Notes: generated by a model not told the origin, from the sequence alone. DNA of 64,000 nucleotides from Methanosarcina siciliae T4/M (GCF_000970085.1 NZ_CP009506.1:1674001-1738000), one strand, 5' to 3'. Shown: positions 44,101 to 53,308, numbered from the stretch's first letter. A program made the numbers and translations.

Positions 44101-45048
44101 CGCATCTTTCTGTCCGAGCAGGCTTTCGTCCGGAGAAAGGCTCCGTTCGTTAACGGCATTTATATCCAGTTCCTGCTCCAGCCGTGAAACGTTCTCTCTT
44201 ATCCCCTCAATTTTTTCCAGGAGCCTTTCAAGCTTTTCTTCCCCTTTTTCAGGGAAACTCCCAAGCCCGGGCAAAGTTCCAAGGTCAGTTTTTGACTCCT
44301 GCAGGGCTCTCCAGTCGTCCCAGACGGAAAGCAGGTTCTGGATGTGGTTTAATTTTTTCCGTATGTTCCGGGACTTTTCTTTTAACTGATCAATTTCCAG
44401 GGTTCTCTGTTCAAGTTCGAAATGAAGGGTATCGTATTTTTTCTGGGACTCTTCAAATTCGGCAATTTCTTCACTGTTCTTCCTGATTTTCCTTAGTAGC
44501 TCATTAATAAGGGGTTTCCTGCCCCTGGGTTTATACAGGTCGCTTTCCATGTTGTTGATGGACTTCACAAGTTCCGGAATGGAAACTCCGACCCCTGTGC
44601 CTGCACTGTAGAGTTTGCTGTTGATGCTCCGGTCGTTCAGGGTCTCAAAACTCTGCAGCTCTTCAAGGCCGAAAGCATAGATGTTTTCAAAAACGTTCCT
44701 GTCTGCATGGCCCAGGAGTTTAAGAAGTTCAGTTTTGCTCCCGGTATTCCCATCGGGAAGCACGACTTTTACATCGTCTTTTCGGCTTGTGTTCCTTTCT
44801 ATGACCCAGCGCTCCTCTTCGGAATCGATTACAACAAGTCTTCCCCCATGCTGCCCTCCTTCAAGTGGGGGATAGAGGTTGCACCTTGTGTTGGGGATGC
44901 CAAAAAACATCCTCCGGATAAAAGTGAATAATGTTGATTTTCCTGCCTCATTTGCTCCTGTTAATATGACCATGCCGGAAGGCAGGTCTTCCACCGATAA
45001 CCTGGAAAACTTGCCAAATCCGTCGATATGAATGGCATCAATTTTCAT
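41173..45048 (-). CDS. YhaN/SbcC-like coiled-coil ATPase
   Basis: From the ATG at 45048 the protein has 1291 residues. It starts with a Rad50/SbcC-type P-loop domain (I-D-G-F-G-K-F, then G31-A-N-E-A-G-K-S-T), followed by about 1000 residues of coiled coil interrupted near residue 590-640 by two membrane-like helices. The C-terminal ATPase half has the signature L-S-R-G-T-A-E-Q-L-Y-L-S near residue 1200 and Walker B I-V-F-D-D-V. It pairs with the nuclease upstream, overlapping by 11 bases (ATGAAAATTGA), to process DNA ends. The hydrophobic pair inside the coils matches YhaN rather than SbcC. Confidence 0.85.
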   Translation of the reverse strand: MKIDAIHIDGFGKFSRLSVEDLPSGMVILTGANEAGKSTLFTFIRRMFFGIPNTRCNLYPPLEGGQHGGRLVVIDSEEERWVIERNTSRKDDVKVVLPDGNTGSKTELLKLLGHADRNVFENIYAFGLEELQSFETLNDRSINSKLYSAGTGVGVSIPELVKSINNMESDLYKPRGRKPLINELLRKIRKNSEEIAEFEESQKKYDTLHFELEQRTLEIDQLKEKSRNIRKKLNHIQNLLSVWDDWRALQESKTDLGTLPGLGSFPEKGEEKLERLLEKIEGIRENVSRLEQELDINAVNERSLSPDESLLGQKDAVLELESGLGKYRSEVKALPSLEAKLKQEEAGLSELLLELGPDWDEEALDRFDRSIPARENVIRMRRAVEEIEAKIKETQNELNQVLTGIERVLQEKDVFEESLLVHRDQVIELGNGIEKYRADKDSLLSETQEVRARKAELEENLSGLGKGWDETTLARFERSTPSKETVPGKRREMEEAEKTIERCRDRLELALGEIEEVRGEIEALEEKLGAYSRLPDPEEVKQGLEAVSYLRVKQPLLREKESELKNLEKDLEKEEMLFAAFRPRETEHEEGLPLWPAGMLLLAGGIGLAYEYINDALLPGLGIFFLLFATSAIYFLKARKKPSSQPSSPPAGEEHLKGTEARKQKAQDSKEKLSGEIAVLTADMKKRARKCGFEDIPDPSVREQKADELQRVLLDLKTAGELRQGKDKLRKKLDKLDAAYKELEGKLKAGEERQEEVRQEWKEWLLSSGLDPELSPEHVLDLLSAIKACLEKQKNIKELEKQVKFREAAVKKYEEEALGVLEACERPVSGIAFDSEIAKLREDVSFAFNQAERMRTLELESESLERKKEELEARLLEERTQRDALSEKWTGWLGTYGLDPSLSVESVLEIFSIIGRCFDRQRTIRNLEEQIVSGKTSIEAYEVKVSGVLQECRRPFSGLSFDTQVEKLRSDLVEASDEARKLEQLKTRSKELEIELQAAREKSEAAEKDLAALLESGSAATEEKFRENARHWARRTELENRIREAEQQIRRVSGDGEKYELFIEELQASDPLGLEEENRKLEECLETLEQETSEIMDRRGAIGNQIEQLEHGSEGSLARVMQESLLEDLHEKSRKWASLVLAQKVLARAVEVYEKERQPAVIVEAQSFFSKITGGRYTRIYSPLNSSEIYVEDREGRQKSVQELSRGTAEQLYLSLRFGFIREFGRHSESLPIVFDDVLVNFDPERCKSTCEAIKDLVPGNQLFYFTCHPETVQMLAGRFPEARVVDLDAV

Positions 45049-46351
45049 GGTCTTCCTCCGTGAGCAGGGCGTCAAGCAGGATATTTTCAGCGCACTGGAG
45101 CAGGGATTTCATCTCTTCATCATCAATTTTGCAGATCTGTTTTCCCCCACTACCGGGTTTAAAGAGAGGGGCAAGAACTTCATGAAACTCGTCCAGGGCC
45201 TCTTCATCGGTCTTCAAGCCCTCCACGATTTTAACCAGGTCTCCCACAAAGTCCTCCCTTTTCAAAAGCAGTTCTCTTCCTATTGGAAAGAGTGTTTCAT
45301 TTTCAATGCGTTCTACCCAGGCAAACTGCCGGCTCCGGATTTCGTCTTCCCTGAGAGTATGGAGGAGGTCTTCAAGAAAACCCTCTTCCCTGAGAGTGCG
45401 GTGCAAAGGTCCTCTTCCGCTGAGAACCAGCCTGCAAATCGCAGACCTTCCCCCTGAATTTTCCCTGATCTCGTCAAGCTGGCTTTGAAGGTTTTCTACC
45501 AGTTCCCCTTCTTTTTCCAGGCCTTCTATGGAAACTTCCCTGATATGCCAGCGGACAGAGTCGGTCTCGACGAATTTTGTAGAAATAGCCCCTCCGGAAG
45601 AAACGTTCACAAGACAGCACCCCCTGGCTCCGGTTTCACCGGGATGCCTGCCCTGCGGGTTGCCCGGATATATCACAACAGGAGCTTCCTTGCAAACCAC
45701 GGAAGGAGTATGGATGTGTCCAAGAGCCCAGTAATCGTAGCCAGGCTCCCTGAGATCCTGCAGGGTACAGGGTGCGTAAGGGTCATGCTCAGGATAACTT
45801 CCCACGCTGCAGTGGAGAAGCCCTATGGTAAACGGCCAGTGATCTTCTTTTTTCGGGAAGTCTTTCACAAGGTTTTTCATGATGTGCCGGGTCGGGTAGC
45901 TCATTCCAACAACAAAGGCAGCCGTTTCCCCTTCTTTTTTGAATTCCACAACTTCGGCTTTATCTCCCCCCATGGTGTGCACGTTTGCGGGCCACTTCAG
46001 GCTTGCCGACCATCCGTCAAGAGGATCATGGTTCCCATGGCAGATAAAAACCTGAATTCCGGCGGTTTCAAGCTTTCGGAGTCCCTCTATAAATCTGACC
46101 TGGGCATAAAGGCTCTTGTCGGCACTATCATACACGTCCCCTGCAATGAGCAGGAAGTCAACTTCTTCTTCCATACATAGCTCAATAATAGCTTCATAAG
46201 CCTGAAAAGTAGCTTTTGCAAGCCTTTCTCCCAGCCCTTGATCAATCCCGGAAATTCCTACAAATGGACTGTCAAGGTGCAAATCAGCCGTATGGACAAA
46301 ACTCAAAGTCCCATTCCTATCAGTATCAGCCGACAGTTCTCTTTTTTTCAT
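45038..46351 (-). CDS. YhaO/SbcD-like DNA exonuclease
   Basis: This metallophosphoesterase of about 437 residues has the full metal-binding set: H-T-A-D-L-H-L-D near residue 20, A-G-D-V-Y-D near residue 70, C-H-G-N-H-D near residue 104, and later L-L-H-C and G-H-I-H near residues 181 and 215. It is the nuclease partner of the following YhaN-like ATPase. The start is placed at M-K-K-R-E-L (46351); a further ATG at 46369 is in frame. The pair stands just past brxL and may be part of the defence island or a chromosomal repair pair. Confidence 0.85.
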   Translation of the reverse strand: MKKRELSADTDRNGTLSFVHTADLHLDSPFVGISGIDQGLGERLAKATFQAYEAIIELCMEEEVDFLLIAGDVYDSADKSLYAQVRFIEGLRKLETAGIQVFICHGNHDPLDGWSASLKWPANVHTMGGDKAEVVEFKKEGETAAFVVGMSYPTRHIMKNLVKDFPKKEDHWPFTIGLLHCSVGSYPEHDPYAPCTLQDLREPGYDYWALGHIHTPSVVCKEAPVVIYPGNPQGRHPGETGARGCCLVNVSSGGAISTKFVETDSVRWHIREVSIEGLEKEGELVENLQSQLDEIRENSGGRSAICRLVLSGRGPLHRTLREEGFLEDLLHTLREDEIRSRQFAWVERIENETLFPIGRELLLKREDFVGDLVKIVEGLKTDEEALDEFHEVLAPLFKPGSGGKQICKIDDEEMKSLLQCAENILLDALLTEEDHEN

Positions 46352-46547
46352 TGGAGGTACCCCTAACATACATACAAAATTTATACCTCCAGCTGTATAT
46401 TTTAAAACAAATTAAATATTTTGGTTTGAAGGTTTTAAAGCAGATATTTAAAATTAATAATCAATTTTACAACTATCTTGTAAAACTTTAAACCTTCAAC
46501 TATATGAGTTTACTATGACCTCAAATTTGTCTCGATTTGATATAAAA

Positions 46548-48596
46548 TTAAATCAATGCCATAGATTTGTAAACAGCATCAATAGGGTCCTCATAAAACG
46601 AAATCTGGAACTTACTGAAAAGATCCGGCGGCACTGTAGCAATCTTGCCTGCAGAAGAAATCGGGATCATTACTCTTTTTGCTCCTGCATCAAGGCAGAC
46701 CTGCAAAAGACCGGCAAGGTTTTCAAGTACACCTACAGAGCCTCCGATTGTCATGCTTCCTAGAATTGCGGTCTGTTCCTGAAGAGATCTTTCCAATGCT
46801 CCTGAGCAAAGGCTTATGAAGGCTGGAAGAGCAAGTTCTTCTGACATGCCAACTCCGTAGAGGTCCTGGACATGCAAAAAATAATCTTTTTCTTTTACAG
46901 AGATGCTCTGGCTTATGGATTTTGCATTGGCTTTGAAGTAATTGAAAGCTGTTTTTATGGATTCCTTGGTCTGAGAATTTGATCCTGTGCCTGATTTTTC
47001 GTATTTTCCCGAACCAGCAATTACCTGAACTTCAAACTTGTAAATCCCTATCTTGCCGGAGTCGGTAGCTGCAACAGCATAGGTTTCTCCGGGTTTTGTA
47101 ATGCCTGAAGGGATTATTTTGTTCCCACCGCTTTCTGGAACGGACACGAAAGCTTCTTTCAGGTTTTCATTGTCAATGTAAGAGAAGTTGACATCAAAGA
47201 ACTCGATCCCCCCAATTTTCTTGAGTTGTTCTTTTACACGCCTTCTTCCTGTGAGGGCGTACTCAAGAATCTCCTGTGCCTGTTCTCTGGTGATATTTTC
47301 ATCCGGATAAATAAGTTTCATTAGGCCCGAGAAGGTTTTTTTAACAGCAATTACATCCCGCTGGTTCAGGTTGTTCCCTAGCTTAAAAAACCTGTTTATG
47401 GTGTCGGCGTAAGAGCGCTTTCGCATTTCCCTGAAGAATTCTGCAATATAGTCAACTATGAACCCGTACCTGTCCGTGAAGTGTTCAGGCCTGAATTTAG
47501 GGATTTCCCAACCAGGGATGTAATAGTGCATCCTGTCGAAAAAGGCGGTATCACTGTTCATGGCTTCAGGGAAGGGAGAGAACAGGTGTGAGGTCTTTAA
47601 TAAGGACTCAATACTCTGGTTGACATTTCCAACAAAAACAATGGAAGCATTCGCATTCTTTTGCTCTTTTCCTCTGGCAAAAGAGCCGGAGGCCATGTAA
47701 TCTTTGAGGATCTGTATTCCGTCCTTGTCTTTGAAACGGATTCCTGCGACTTCATCAAATGCCACAACATCCCAGTACCCAACAAGTCCTATCTGTCGGG
47801 TGGCCATGTTGTAGAAAAGATTTGCAACTGTGGTCTGTCCTCCGGACATCAGGATGGTATTCGGGGATATTTCCTTGTAAACATGAGATTTTCCTGTACT
47901 TTTCGGACCGAGCTCACAGAGGTTATAGTTATTTTCTACAAGAGGGACGAGCCTTTCGAGCATATGCCATTTTGTGGAAGCTTCGAGCTGGGTTGGTTCC
48001 ATCCCGATGCTCCTCATAAGGACATCGATCCACTCATCTTTGGTGAAGTTCTTCCTTTCAACCAGGATCTCCTGGATGTTCACATTCGGGATCTGGATGG
48101 GCTTTAAACTGGATATAATGAATGGTGAAGAAGCTGATTCTGTTGAATACTCCATCTTGATCATGCACCAGATCCCGCCACCGAGAAGCTTGTCGTATTT
48201 TATGACATAATCAGAGTCGATCTCAATGCTTTTGAGCCCGAGATTGGAAAATGTGGCTTCGTATATGTCTCTCCTTTCATTGAGCATAACCGTGATTTTG
48301 TCAATAACCGTATAGTAGCCCGTCTCACGAATCCTCGACTTGATCTTTTCGGCTTCATCAGGCCGGACATAGTTCTGGGACAGGATATTTTTTACTATCT
48401 GGATGCCTTCCTGGATTACTTCTTCGTCCTCATCAGCACAGTAAGAGCCGAGCAGGTATTCCAGCACGTAGACAGGGACATTATGCCCGACCTTCAGCAG
48501 TTTTGTTAGGTCTTTTCGTACGACTCTGCCAGGAAAATGCTGGATTAATTTTCTGTCGGTTTCGAGGCTTGCTGTCTCAAGAGCTTCTTCGGTCAT
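46548..48596 (-). CDS. brxL: BREX type 1 protein BrxL (Lon-like AAA+)
   Basis: This protein of about 682 residues has a helical N-terminus, an AAA+ domain with Walker A G-P-K-S-T-G-K-S near residue 230 and Walker B V-V-A-F-D-E near residue 280, and a C-terminal Lon-protease-like domain with G-S-M-T-I-G-G-S-V-G near residue 626. BrxL is a hallmark of BREX types 1 and 4; in type 1 it forms a ring-shaped DNA-binding AAA+ protein needed for phage restriction. The ATG at 48596 follows an AGGAT site; an in-frame TTG 15 bases upstream is less likely. It is the last BREX gene here. Confidence 0.9.
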   Translation of the reverse strand: MTEEALETASLETDRKLIQHFPGRVVRKDLTKLLKVGHNVPVYVLEYLLGSYCADEDEEVIQEGIQIVKNILSQNYVRPDEAEKIKSRIRETGYYTVIDKITVMLNERRDIYEATFSNLGLKSIEIDSDYVIKYDKLLGGGIWCMIKMEYSTESASSPFIISSLKPIQIPNVNIQEILVERKNFTKDEWIDVLMRSIGMEPTQLEASTKWHMLERLVPLVENNYNLCELGPKSTGKSHVYKEISPNTILMSGGQTTVANLFYNMATRQIGLVGYWDVVAFDEVAGIRFKDKDGIQILKDYMASGSFARGKEQKNANASIVFVGNVNQSIESLLKTSHLFSPFPEAMNSDTAFFDRMHYYIPGWEIPKFRPEHFTDRYGFIVDYIAEFFREMRKRSYADTINRFFKLGNNLNQRDVIAVKKTFSGLMKLIYPDENITREQAQEILEYALTGRRRVKEQLKKIGGIEFFDVNFSYIDNENLKEAFVSVPESGGNKIIPSGITKPGETYAVAATDSGKIGIYKFEVQVIAGSGKYEKSGTGSNSQTKESIKTAFNYFKANAKSISQSISVKEKDYFLHVQDLYGVGMSEELALPAFISLCSGALERSLQEQTAILGSMTIGGSVGVLENLAGLLQVCLDAGAKRVMIPISSAGKIATVPPDLFSKFQISFYEDPIDAVYKSMALI

Positions 48597-48669
48597 TTTA
48601 TCCTGTCCCAATTAAATATCCTTACACTCTTTTTTATCCCTAATTTTTGTGCATAATTTACTTTTCAAC

Positions 48670-51369
48670 TTAAAAATCATCAAAATCGCCAATCAGAAGG
48701 TCAAGTTCGAATGGAATCAGTGCAATATCTTTTATTTCAGCCGGGTCTTCATCAATCAGCCTGAGGTAATATGTTTTGTTTTCAAGATTGTTTCCGAGGG
48801 TGAGCATGATATTATACTGTCTTTCTTCGGGCTCATCGGATTCGTTATTGGCAATAATGATTTTTTCATCGCTGACCATTTTTTCCTGCCCACCATCAAT
48901 ATCCCATAGAGAAATTTTGATGGTGCGGGGTTTCATTTTATCGGTTACTTTTTCGGTCTGGAAAATCTTTACTTTAAATTTGCTGCTTGTAATCTTTTTC
49001 CGATCGTTTATTACTGAGACATTGACCTTACCGTGTTTGATACCTTTCTTATCAATAGTCTTTTCATTCCGCCTATGGTTATATGTCAGAACAGGAACGA
49101 CAATCTCCTGGGGGGAGGCTCCACCATGCACGAAATTGAGTCCACCTCCCTGAAGTTTGAACCTGAGGTCTGCTTTAGGGACATAGGCAAAAAGGGGAGT
49201 ATGGTCCTTCCCGAGCATATGGCGCATATCAAATCCGTGTATGTTATCCAGTGAATTATCCGTTGCAAATTCCTGGTCGCTCAGGATAAATCTTTTTGTT
49301 GTGTCAATTATGCGAGATTTGTCAAATAAAGAGGTATCCACTTTATCTGCATTTTCCATATCATCTCTTCTGTACAGGAAACCGTGATCTGCTGTGATAA
49401 TTATGTTTGTGGTGTTTAAAGTATCACTCAAATGCTTGACAAGTTTCTTGACATCTAGAATTGTTTCTTCAACTGCACTGAAAACGCTATTTTCCGAAGA
49501 CTGTTTATCCCCCGTTGAATCTATTTTATTGTGATATATGTAAAGGACTCTTTTTCCCTTGATGAGTTCTCTTGCCTCTTCCCGGCTGTACCTCATGAAA
49601 TCTTCATAATTAAATGCAAGCGAATCTTTGTATTTACTCTGCAGGATTTTGTTCCTATTTTCAAGCCCTTCAGAACTTATGCCGTCTACAAAAATTTCTC
49701 TTCCTCTATATTCCAGAGCATTGTGGGGAAGTAAACTTGCCATTCCGAGCTTCGTGTATGAGGGTAAAACTCCTGCCATGTAGCTGAGTTCGGGAATTCC
49801 CCATGTATCTTTGTTAATGGTTTCAAAAAGTTCGGCGGCTGCTTCGTAGCGAAGTGCATCAGAAATAATAACTGCAACCCTGTTCCTGTCATCTTTTTGC
49901 AAGATCTTATTTACATGATGTTTGTAGAAATCCTTCTGGCTTTCTGCAAGCTCAATTTTCCACTGTCCATCGAGCTTGGAATCAATAAGGCTGCTCCATT
50001 TCAATAACAGTCTTCCGAGCAGCTTGTTGGTGTAAAGATCTTCGACCTGGGGCCTGAGGCTTTTCTTTAGGATATCCTTTTCCTGCTCTTTATCATAGTA
50101 ATAGTAGAATTTCCTGTAGAGATAATCGATTTGATAGTAAGTCTTAGCATACGCTTTGAACAATTCATACAAGCTGGGAATGTTTTCAAGTGCGTCAGCT
50201 GCTTTTGGATTATCGTAATGTTCTTGGGCAAACTGGAAGAGCTTAACGGCATACTCAAGCGCATTGTATATATTCTCATACTCAGAAAACCAGTGCTTCG
50301 TCCGGCGGGTATCTATCCAGGAAAGATAGTTTTTGAAGTCCTCTTCTGTCGAATCTACAGGACTGTTCAGGGATTTGAGTATGTGAACTATTAGAGCTTT
50401 ATCAAAGGTCTCAACAGCTTCGGCTTCAAGATATGTCTGTACATCTCTTTTATCAAGTGCTGCCTGCAGATTCTTTTCCAGGTCTTGGCCGTTTTCTTCA
50501 AGGATGTCCCTTGTATATTTCTCAAATGTTTTGGAATCCCGTGAGCTGTCCATCCAGTGCTTGAGGAAGATCTGGCACTCATTTTCTTTTCGATTCAGAT
50601 ACTGGTCATAACCTGAAAGGGAAATTCCGGAATACCGCTTTATGTGTGTGATCATGAAGCTAAGGAAAAGTTTCTTCAGGGTAGGATTTTTTGCCGAAAA
50701 TCCAAAGTCCTCTTCTGTAAGTTCCCAGAAGTTCTCCTCCAGTCCGAACTTTGAGATGTTCTCCCATACCGGGTTTTCAGCTTCATCCAGGGACCTGAGC
50801 ATGATGTCTCTTATAATCTGTTTGAATTCAGGAGCCTGCGTTTTTGAAAAAACAGCCAGCATGCCCAGAATAAACTCTTTTTCACGCCAGTCTTTCTGAT
50901 AGAGCTTCTTTAAAGGCTGGACTCTTTCTTTCTGGTTTCCAAAGAATTTCTCATATTTAGTGAAGAATTCGTCCAGTTCATGCCCGTCAATCTCAAACTC
51001 GCTCTTGATGTCTGAAATCCGGCTGTTTTCGAATCTGGATGAGTAAAGCTGGATATCAAAAAGCCAGTTTGCTTCGTGTACTCTTTCTTTGTCCGGGCAA
51101 TAGATAAGGTAATTTGACTCCGGGTCTTTGATTTCAAGGAGTTTTTTAGTCTCAAAATAGTTATTGTCAAGGATATGGAATTTGATGTCTTTTTCTTTCA
51201 GGAACTGGATTATTTCTTCAAGCTCCTCTCCAGGAGCCTGCTTCTCCTGGTCCCAGGCGGTTTTGTCTCTGTCGTACCAGAAGACTATTTTTCTTTTCTC
51301 ATAGTCTTTGAGTTCTGAAGGAGAAAATTTTTTGAGTATACTACTGCTGGTTTTTTCTACGTTGACCAT
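48670..51369 (-). CDS. pglZ: BREX protein PglZ (alkaline phosphatase-like)
   Basis: This 899-residue protein matches PglZ type A of BREX-1. After a long N-terminal helical part (1-480), the PglZ phosphatase-like domain shows V-I-I-S-D-A-L-R-Y-E near residue 500 (metal and nucleophile region) and I-I-I-T-A-D-H-G-F near residue 655, then H-G-G-A-S-P-Q-E-I near residue 745. PglZ is essential in BREX for both self-methylation and phage defence. It precedes brxL on the same strand with a 73-base gap. The pglX gene is about 8 kb upstream, separated by cargo. Confidence 0.92.
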   Translation of the reverse strand: MVNVEKTSSSILKKFSPSELKDYEKRKIVFWYDRDKTAWDQEKQAPGEELEEIIQFLKEKDIKFHILDNNYFETKKLLEIKDPESNYLIYCPDKERVHEANWLFDIQLYSSRFENSRISDIKSEFEIDGHELDEFFTKYEKFFGNQKERVQPLKKLYQKDWREKEFILGMLAVFSKTQAPEFKQIIRDIMLRSLDEAENPVWENISKFGLEENFWELTEEDFGFSAKNPTLKKLFLSFMITHIKRYSGISLSGYDQYLNRKENECQIFLKHWMDSSRDSKTFEKYTRDILEENGQDLEKNLQAALDKRDVQTYLEAEAVETFDKALIVHILKSLNSPVDSTEEDFKNYLSWIDTRRTKHWFSEYENIYNALEYAVKLFQFAQEHYDNPKAADALENIPSLYELFKAYAKTYYQIDYLYRKFYYYYDKEQEKDILKKSLRPQVEDLYTNKLLGRLLLKWSSLIDSKLDGQWKIELAESQKDFYKHHVNKILQKDDRNRVAVIISDALRYEAAAELFETINKDTWGIPELSYMAGVLPSYTKLGMASLLPHNALEYRGREIFVDGISSEGLENRNKILQSKYKDSLAFNYEDFMRYSREEARELIKGKRVLYIYHNKIDSTGDKQSSENSVFSAVEETILDVKKLVKHLSDTLNTTNIIITADHGFLYRRDDMENADKVDTSLFDKSRIIDTTKRFILSDQEFATDNSLDNIHGFDMRHMLGKDHTPLFAYVPKADLRFKLQGGGLNFVHGGASPQEIVVPVLTYNHRRNEKTIDKKGIKHGKVNVSVINDRKKITSSKFKVKIFQTEKVTDKMKPRTIKISLWDIDGGQEKMVSDEKIIIANNESDEPEERQYNIMLTLGNNLENKTYYLRLIDEDPAEIKDIALIPFELDLLIGDFDDF

Positions 51370-51648
51370 GAAAATCCATATCCTGCTGTTAGTCTGGAAG
51401 GGCTCAATTGAGAACTACAGATTTAGAGACTTTATCCCTGAAATACTCTTTGATTTTTAAAAAATTTTGCTAATTTTATGGATGAAAGGACGCTTAATAT
51501 CCTTTTCAGATATATCCTTTTCTCATAATCTGTTAGTTTTAAGGAATAAAATTATGAGACCAGTTTTTTATATCACTGTTTGAAATTCAGTACCATATGA
51601 TTTATTTCTTAATTGGCCATAAAAGATGGGCAGTTTTGCTTATTCTTT
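51370..51648. other. Gap upstream of pglZ
   Basis: About 280 AT-rich bases precede the pglZ start. A local promoter could lie here, since cargo genes separate pglZ from pglX. TATA-like stretches occur near 51,460-51,480 and 51,555-51,575. No other feature was recognised. Confidence 0.3.
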
Positions 51649-51696
51649 GTCCTTTTTATGTTCTTTTTATATCCCTTTTACGTCCCTTTTGTCCCC
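51649..51696. repeat. 11-bp repeat array A (degenerate)
   Basis: On the plus strand, gtcctttttat, gttctttttat, atcccttttac and gtcccttttgtcccc follow each other with an 11/11/11/9 spacing. The array overlaps the 3' end of a broken AlbA-family gene. Two other AlbA copies in this window have similar arrays at the same place. Confidence 0.65.
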
Positions 51697-51882
51697 AGGA
51701 AATCTCTCCTTTTTTACCTACAACTCCTGATAGATCATATTCTATTTCTTTTCCGATAGTGCCAATCTGTTTAAATATTTTTAATGAGGCTAATTTTCCC
51801 AAATCCCGGGAAGCCGTTCTCTTAATTGTGTTGGGTATATTATACAGTAATTTTGAATCTTCTCTATTCCGCTACCCCTTAC
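51656..51882 (-). pseudogene. AlbA-family ATP-binding protein, C-terminal remnant
   Basis: Minus-strand frames here read G-S-G-I-E-K-I-Q-N-Y-C, then, after a frameshift and deletion, N-T-I-K-R-T-A-S-R-D-L-G-K-L-A-S and G-T-I-G-K-E-I-E-Y-D-L-S-G-V-V. These match the C-terminal winged-helix end of the AlbA copy at 54131-54556. About 80 internal residues are missing. It is a third, more decayed copy beside pglZ. Confidence 0.7.
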
Positions 51883-51890
51883 TCTATTAA

Positions 51891-53276
51891 TTATGGAATA
51901 AGCTCTTCCAGTTCCCATACAAGAAATCCATCACCTTCCAGGTGTTTTCTGCCTTTGACCTTTCTGGCTACTATCCCTACTTTCAATTTTTGACCCGATA
52001 TTCCTCTTACTAATTTTGTTTTATCGAGTGTTAACTCCAGAATCTCTCTTGCCTCGCTCTCATCCAGTTCTTTATTCTTGACTTCAATTGCCAGGACTTT
52101 TTTCCCCTCGTGGTCTATTCCAAGAATATCAATCTCATCCCCCTTTCGGTTCCACCAGCTCCCAATATCCGGATAATCGTTTATCAGCTTTTCAACCAGC
52201 AGTTCACGAACAATATCTTCGAATATCTTGCCCGTATAACTCTGCCATTCCTTCCGGACCTTTTCCAGCATGGGAGAATAATTGCCTGCCATATACTGGC
52301 TGTACACAGGATATACGAAGCGGCCATAGAACCTGAAGAAATTATCCTTCAGGAAATACCGTCCTCTCTTGCTTTTTTCAGGCCTGTCCATGACAGGTAT
52401 CCGGTGTTCCACTACTCCCAGCAGGTCTATGAGGTCGTAAAAATATGATGACAATGAGCTAGAAGAGACATGTGTCAGATCCGAGATCTCGCTCATCGAG
52501 CATTTTCCCTGTGATATTGCTGAAATTATCTCGTAATATGTGGAGTGCTCCTTTCCAAATTCTTCAATCAGAATGTCCCTCACTTCATTTTTAAGGGGTG
52601 CAAACTCGCTGAATATCAGCTTCTCAAGGGCATCGTCAAATCCTGTGCACTGATACTTTTCAAACAGGCGATAGTAATAGATCGTCCCTCCGAAAAGGAA
52701 GTACAGATTCAGTTTTTCTTCCGGATCTTTTATGCCCATGTCATCGAGCATCTCAAATGTCTCAGGGACCGTAAAGGGCTTTATAGTCAGTATATTATCG
52801 GCACGTTTGAAGAGTGGAGCCTGTTCTTCAATGAAGATTTTTCTTATCATGCCAATCGAAGACCCGGATACGATAAGAAAGACCCTGCAATTATCCGGCT
52901 TCATGTCCCAGTACCGCTGCAGTTGAGTAATGAAAGAAGGGTACACTTTCCGGAACCTCTGGAATTCGTCAATCGCTATTATCAGGTCCCTGTCATAAGA
53001 AGTGACGAATTTGAGGAAATTCTCCGGTTCATCGACTTTTATGTAATCCGGCAGGTCCAGTTTCTCCTTTAAAAGTCGGTCGAACTCGTCCATCAGGATG
53101 TCAATGCTCTTGTTGCTGTCAACAAAAAGGTAAAGTGCTTTCCTGTTCCCTGTGAACTGCTTGATCAGCTCGGTTTTCCCTACCCTTCTCTTCCCGGTTA
53201 TGACGAGAAAAGATGGTTTCCCCTGATCGAGCAGTTCCATAAGTTCAAGCTCTTTCTGCCGGTTGTAGAATTGCAT
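51891..53276 (-). CDS. Archaeal AAA ATPase with DUF234 domain
   Basis: The product has 461 residues from the ATG at 53276. A P-loop (G28-K-R-R-V-G-K-T), Walker B (I-I-A-I-D-E-F near residue 103) and sensor region (I-V-S-G-S-S near residue 133) are followed by a winged-helix part (about 270-320, S-E-I-S-D-L-T-H-V-S-S) and a C-terminal DUF234/PD-(D/E)XK-like region with G-D-E-I-D-I-L-G near residue 392 and A-I-E-V-K-N near residue 407. This pattern hints at a nuclease fold. Members are common in archaea, often in mobile or defence areas; function unproven. A palindrome and TATA box sit right at its start. Confidence 0.8.
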   Translation of the reverse strand: MQFYNRQKELELMELLDQGKPSFLVITGKRRVGKTELIKQFTGNRKALYLFVDSNKSIDILMDEFDRLLKEKLDLPDYIKVDEPENFLKFVTSYDRDLIIAIDEFQRFRKVYPSFITQLQRYWDMKPDNCRVFLIVSGSSIGMIRKIFIEEQAPLFKRADNILTIKPFTVPETFEMLDDMGIKDPEEKLNLYFLFGGTIYYYRLFEKYQCTGFDDALEKLIFSEFAPLKNEVRDILIEEFGKEHSTYYEIISAISQGKCSMSEISDLTHVSSSSLSSYFYDLIDLLGVVEHRIPVMDRPEKSKRGRYFLKDNFFRFYGRFVYPVYSQYMAGNYSPMLEKVRKEWQSYTGKIFEDIVRELLVEKLINDYPDIGSWWNRKGDEIDILGIDHEGKKVLAIEVKNKELDESEAREILELTLDKTKLVRGISGQKLKVGIVARKVKGRKHLEGDGFLVWELEELIP

Positions 53277-53308
53277 AATGATTACTTTTGTAATCATTAT
53301 ATTTATAA
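53277..53308 (-). promoter_or_regulatory. Palindromic operator and TATA box of the DUF234 ATPase gene
   Basis: AATGATTAC (53277-53285) and GTAATCATT (53290-53298) are perfect 9-bp arms around TTTT, directly next to the start codon. A third half-copy ATAATCATT follows. On the minus strand a TATA-like segment lies at 53297-53308, placing the expected transcription start inside the palindrome and near the ATG. A repressor bound here would block initiation. No ribosome-binding site exists, so the transcript is probably leaderless. Confidence 0.6.

Noticed and set aside
45032..45457. Plus-strand frames opposite the YhaO/YhaN genes
   Set aside because: Several frames of 100-230 codons occur here, but all are antisense to the long, motif-bearing nuclease and ATPase genes.
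51597..51890. 97-codon plus-strand frame beside the DUF234 ATPase
   Set aside because: The minus strand of the same stretch matches the AlbA C-terminus, so the plus frame is a shadow of a pseudogene.
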